Source of the DNA: Marsupella aquatica
Lineage: Eukaryota > Marchantiophyta
NCBI GenBank assembly: GCA_973895155.1
Contig: OZ316899.1
Location: 12,400,001-12,464,000, forward strand
DNA: 64,000 bases
Direction of reading: 5' to 3'
Under the pieces are notes generated by a model. That model saw nothing but the letters and a program-made list of their open reading frames with translations, was not told the DNA's origin and did not search any database. A program made the translations under genes and the position numbers. How positions within the stretch are numbered: position 1 is the first letter of the stretch; the number at the start of each line of letters is the position of its first letter. Shown here one piece after another: positions 60,190 to 64,000 of this stretch.

Positions 60190-63100
60190 TGTGGTGCGTC
60201 CCATGGCTCCCCAAACCCAAGAAACCCCCCCGCACAAGCCGATTCCCGCAAGTTTCGTGCTCGGCAAGGCCGTTTCCGCAGCTTAGCCGCATGGGACGCT
60301 GCTAACATCCTTCTACTACTACTATTAACATTTTACACACATATACTGGACAGATCCTTCATCGGGTCATGAGATACGTAGCCGGCCTAATCTAGGCCTT
60401 CTCTTGTCTTTCCCTCCTGTTGGTTAGGTATATTTGGATTCCGCCGCCAGAATGATCCCCAATTGGCTTGGTTAAGCCGCTAAGACCTCTCTCAGCTCGA
60501 CACATCCAACTCTCACTCCCTTGCTTACTTCCCTTCTACTTGTTGATGTGGGCACTCTTCACACAAGTTAATGCGACACACAAATAGCAAAATGACTCCT
60601 TAGGACTGAGTTATACCATGCACTTGTAATACAAACAGTACATCTCATACACAAGCTCTGCGAACTAAGCCGTGAGGCCAACTCTATTCAGCTCTTAGGC
60701 ATGAGGAAACATGAATATACACAAGGGTCACTGTATAACTAACCGAGAGCTTCTCTTACTACTTGATCCCAGCCCTGCTGGTGCAACTAAAAACTTGTTA
60801 AAGAAGAGGCCCTGAACTCCCCGCAGCCCAGGTACTTATTCTGGCCGTGGATCCGCCTGATTCCTTGCAGCGTAAGCCTAATCTACACAAGTGTCGTCCT
60901 CACCCGTGGATCCAAAATCCCACTAATCTAAGTGTCAGGGCCGTCTCCTGGTCCTGATCCAAAGTCTAAACTTGGAGATCAGCGCCCACCCTGCCCACTC
61001 ACGCCTCCTACCTACACGTCCGCCCTCCCTAAAAGGGACGACGCCCTTACACCGTCACGACACCGGTGGCTGGTCCTCAATGGACGCCCCCAACGCTTCC
61101 TCCGCAACCACTCCTGTTGGTCCGTCTTCTGACAGATTACCTGCCCCTGATCGAGTCAACTCTTCATCGGCCTGACTGGGTCCACCCTCGGCTTTGGCCT
61201 CAGCATCGGTCACGGCCTCCGCCACGGCTATGGCCTCCCCGACATGTTCTAGTGGAGGATCCGGTACCTCGGCAGCACTGGTTCTCCCGGCCTCGGCCTT
61301 GCCATCTCCACTTCCTAGGACTGGTGGATCCACCGCCGTGCCGATACCGGAGGTTGGTGCCGGGTTTATCGTCTCGGTCACAACAGCTTGAGAAGCCGTA
61401 TAACTTCCAGACCTAGAAGGTTTCCGCTTATACTTCTTCCCTATTTTGACAGTCGGTTCCTCCCCCTTGCCACTTACCTCCGGCACCGGGGTGAGTGTTA
61501 CGGCTTGTCCTTCGGCCAATACTACCCCTGGTAACTGGGTTCCCCCAATTGGAGTTGGACCTGATGAAGCCAAGCATTTAAATACTGCGGCTTGTGTCTT
61601 CAGCCGCTCCGTTTGGTTGTCGGCCCGCCGCTGTAGGTTCTCCATCTTCCTCGTGATTTCCTCCAACTCCTCCTGGGTCTCGTCCAGGTCCTTGCGCGCC
61701 TCCTCCAACTCCTTATTGGCTTCCTCCAATTCTTTCTTTAAGGTAGCCCTCTCCTCCTGGGTTGCTCTTAGCTCCTTGTCAAGCTCCGCTACGACCACAG
61801 ACTCCATCTTATTCATCTTGGCATAAGTCTGGTCGAGCTGGTCATCCTTTTCACGCAGGTCGGCCTTGAAGCTGGCCGTCAAGGACGCAAGCTCTTGCTG
61901 CAGCGCAATAATCCCTTGATAGGATTTCCCTAACTCTGCTTCCTTCTGCTCAAGGGCTCCGCGGATATCTTCGAGCTCTCCCTTCAACGCCCTCTCCCTT
62001 CTCTGAGTCTCCGCCATGGTCCGGTTGTTGGAGGTTAAATGGGCCTCCTCTGCGTCCCTTAGCTCCCACTTCCATTTCTCTCTTTCTTTGACTGCGTCGG
62101 CCAACTCTCCTTGGGTCCGAGTCAGTTTATCTTTGATAATCTGATTGTAAGACTTAGCGGTATCCAACTGCCCCTGCATGATGTTTAGCTCATGCCGCTT
62201 AATCCGCAACTCATCTTGGGCTTTCTTGGCCGCCTGCAGGACTTCCACCTCGGCTTCCTTCTCCCTAAGCCGTCGGATGACCTCCTCCTTCTTGCTTCTC
62301 TCCAAAGTCACCGCTTCTTCTAATCGGTGCTTTTCCAACATCTCCCTCTGGAAAAAGGGTCCCTGCTCCAACTTCTCCCCAAAGATGCTGAGCGCCAGGT
62401 CCCCACACATCTCCCCGTACTCCATGGCTCTATCCTTAGCATAGGTGGAGTAACTAGAAGTCATCGGCATCAACCACCGCGGCCTTTGCTCCCAAGCCGT
62501 CTTGCGGATTTCTTCTACGGTGGCAAGAGGGTTGCTTCTTTTTTCGGCAAGCCGCCTGATGTCCTCCGGCCAATCTCCTCCTGGTAAATCCTTCTCCCTA
62601 GCCAGGGCTGCTCTCTCTTCCTCCCTAAGTCGCTCCTGAAATTCTTGTGCCGTCTTCTTTATGCCGTCAAAGCTCGGGGGAGCAACCTCTGGTGGGGGAG
62701 ACTTGGGGTTACTCTGTTGGGTGGGGTCCCCTCGAACTACTCTTGGAAGCGTGGGGATAAATCGGCCACAGGTCCTTACTCCTGGAACATGATGATCCGA
62801 CCCATAGTCGGAGTTATCATTGCTGTAGTCCTCCATCGCCTCCTCCACTACTTGGACTCCCGGCTCCTCTACCTCTGATTCGGGGCTTGAGGCTCCCACG
62901 TACATTCGCACTCCCGGCTTGTGTTCCGGCCTCAATCTCTCCTTGGTTCCGGTAAAGGGGTCTTCCCTTCTGAGTCGGCTTAGGCCAACTTCTGGGGCAG
63001 CGTCCTGTATCGGTCCCGTTGCCGTTGCCGTTCTCTTTTCCTTCTCCAACAATTTCAGCAGATTTTGCATGCCTGGTTGCTGCATCGGCAAGTCTTCTTT

Positions 63101-64000
63101 CCTTGGCCTAAACACCTGCTCGATCGTCGGACTGTCGGGTTGGTTGGGCTTCTCTGGTGCCGGCCTCTGCTCCGGGACCTCCTCCGGTGCCCTTGCCGAT
63201 AGGGGAAGTACTGGGGCAAAGATTTGACTTCTGGCATACCGGCACAACAGCGGCATGTGATAGCCAAGCCGGGACACGCTTCCCACACCGATCACCTACT
63301 GTTCCTCCTTCAAGATCTTTGTCAGTTGGTTGAGGAGGTACCCGTTGTAATCCCGGCTTGGGTCTGGCCTTTCTGCCAGGTAGACCTGAGCCTTGCCGAT
63401 CTCTGCCCTCGGCAAGTTACAGTGCATGGTCACCCACAAGAAATCAATCATCTCTCCGATGTGCGGGTTGGTGCAGGTGTTCCGAAAGAAGCCATTCTTT
63501 GTTGATGGTCCTGGGAACGACCGAAACTCCTTGTTAGGTAAGGTCTTCCTCGTATCAACCTTGGTCTTATTACCCATCGGCAAGCCAAACACCTCAGCAA
63601 TCACCCGGGGAGTGAGATAGAAATCCTTCCCATACACCCTCGTGGAATTGGTCTCGGGTTCCCATGATCCCACGAACTCTAATAAGTCTGAGTCCGGCAC
63701 CTCCGGCTTCAGCCATGGTAATCTTACGAAGGCTTCCAAGCCGGATCCGGCCATGAAGCCCTGGTACTTCTTGGTCTGCATGGCCGTAAAGCATGCATCC
63801 TCCTCCCGTGCAAAGTGTAATTGCACTTCCTCCGGTAGGGTCGCCGCCCAGCCTTTCCAGGTGTCATTGTTTGTTGGAATGGCATTGATGGGATCGACCT
63901 CTTCCTCTTCGGCTTCTCCCTGCCTCCTGCCCTGCTGCTCTGCTGGCTTCCTTGGTGCCGCCGACCTTGTTCTTTTTGCCGGGGTGGCCTCTTCGTTGAT
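60190..64000 (-). repeat. GypA LTR (copy 3), minus strand, runs off window
   Basis: Plus-strand start TGTGGTGCGTCCCATGG is the reversed LTR terminus. About 0.86 kb of post-ORF LTR is followed by the LTR ORF to the window edge. It is inserted in, or abuts, the outer ElemX 3' flank. The LTR start and target duplication lie beyond 64000. Confidence 0.9.
61055..64000 (-). pseudogene. GypA LTR-encoded coiled-coil ORF (copy 3), partial
   Basis: The most complete copy of the ORF's middle and end. It is open from the window edge to TAG at 63296-63298 (Gln in other copies), then open again for 746 codons to 61055. It keeps the linker absent from the solo LTR (GVRMYVGASSPES, DYGSDHHVPG-like, PPEVAPPSFDGIKKTAQEF, AREKDLPGGDWPEDIRRL). 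Then come the long coiled coil, a KKYKRKPSRSG basic patch and an Ala/Glu/Gly tail. With the N-terminus from 51769 the intact length would be about 1190 codons. Four decayed copies sharing one long frame argue the ORF was once functional. Confidence 0.85.

Overview
No conserved cellular gene can be recognised in this window. It is an accessory, repeat-built stretch of a eukaryotic nuclear genome, most likely a streptophyte (plant or charophyte-type alga). The reasons are Ty3/gypsy elements of the Athila/Tat-like type with tRNA-Asp primer sites, Copia-type short-LTR elements, a MULE-like transposase with a SWIM finger, and spliceosomal introns (GT..AG). The species cannot be fixed from the sequence. 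A run of exactly 100 N (3834-3933) marks an assembly gap of unknown size.

I use these working names. GypA is a Ty3/gypsy family whose LTR is more than 4 kb and carries a long sense ORF. GypB is a complete, young Ty3/gypsy element (20955-35772) with about 4.1-kb LTRs that also carry a sense ORF. GypC is a Ty3/gypsy element (6369-19408) with 1.9-kb LTRs. ElemD is a 3-kb element with 143-bp LTRs. ElemX is a MULE-like DNA transposon that carries a second, divergently transcribed gene.

Layout. 1-5995: pieces of GypA (LTR end, a roughly 140-bp minisatellite, an internally deleted 3' LTR plus decayed pol on the minus strand, the gap, and a decayed LTR ORF). 5996-36887: one plus-strand GypA LTR split by GypC (itself split by ElemD), by GypB, and by a short LINE-like tail. 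36888-60189: an outer ElemX copy, truncated at both ends by GypA LTRs. Its second gene is split by a 17.4-kb inner ElemX copy (39617-57045, 8-bp target duplication GAAGCAAC). The inner copy holds a 340-bp MITE-like derivative, a Copia fragment and a GypA solo LTR (51654-55701, target duplication ttaac). 60190-64000: a minus-strand GypA LTR.

The most interesting content is ElemX. One arm encodes a transposase (GCM/WRKY-like Cys/His finger, DDE-type core, SWIM finger). The divergent arm encodes a multi-exon protein with a ParB-like N-terminal domain (GNHRL-type motif) and a C-terminal beta-class DNA-methyltransferase-like AdoMet motif (DWTVGSGS). A 15-bp palindrome, consensus TAGCGCCNGGCGCTA, occurs about 27 times. 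It is found only inside ElemX, and there only in introns, the divergent promoter and 3' flanks. The second point is that two different Ty3/gypsy families each carry a long coiled-coil ORF inside the LTR, and the two ORFs seem to share a domain. All ElemX genes here are decayed. GypB looks intact and recent.
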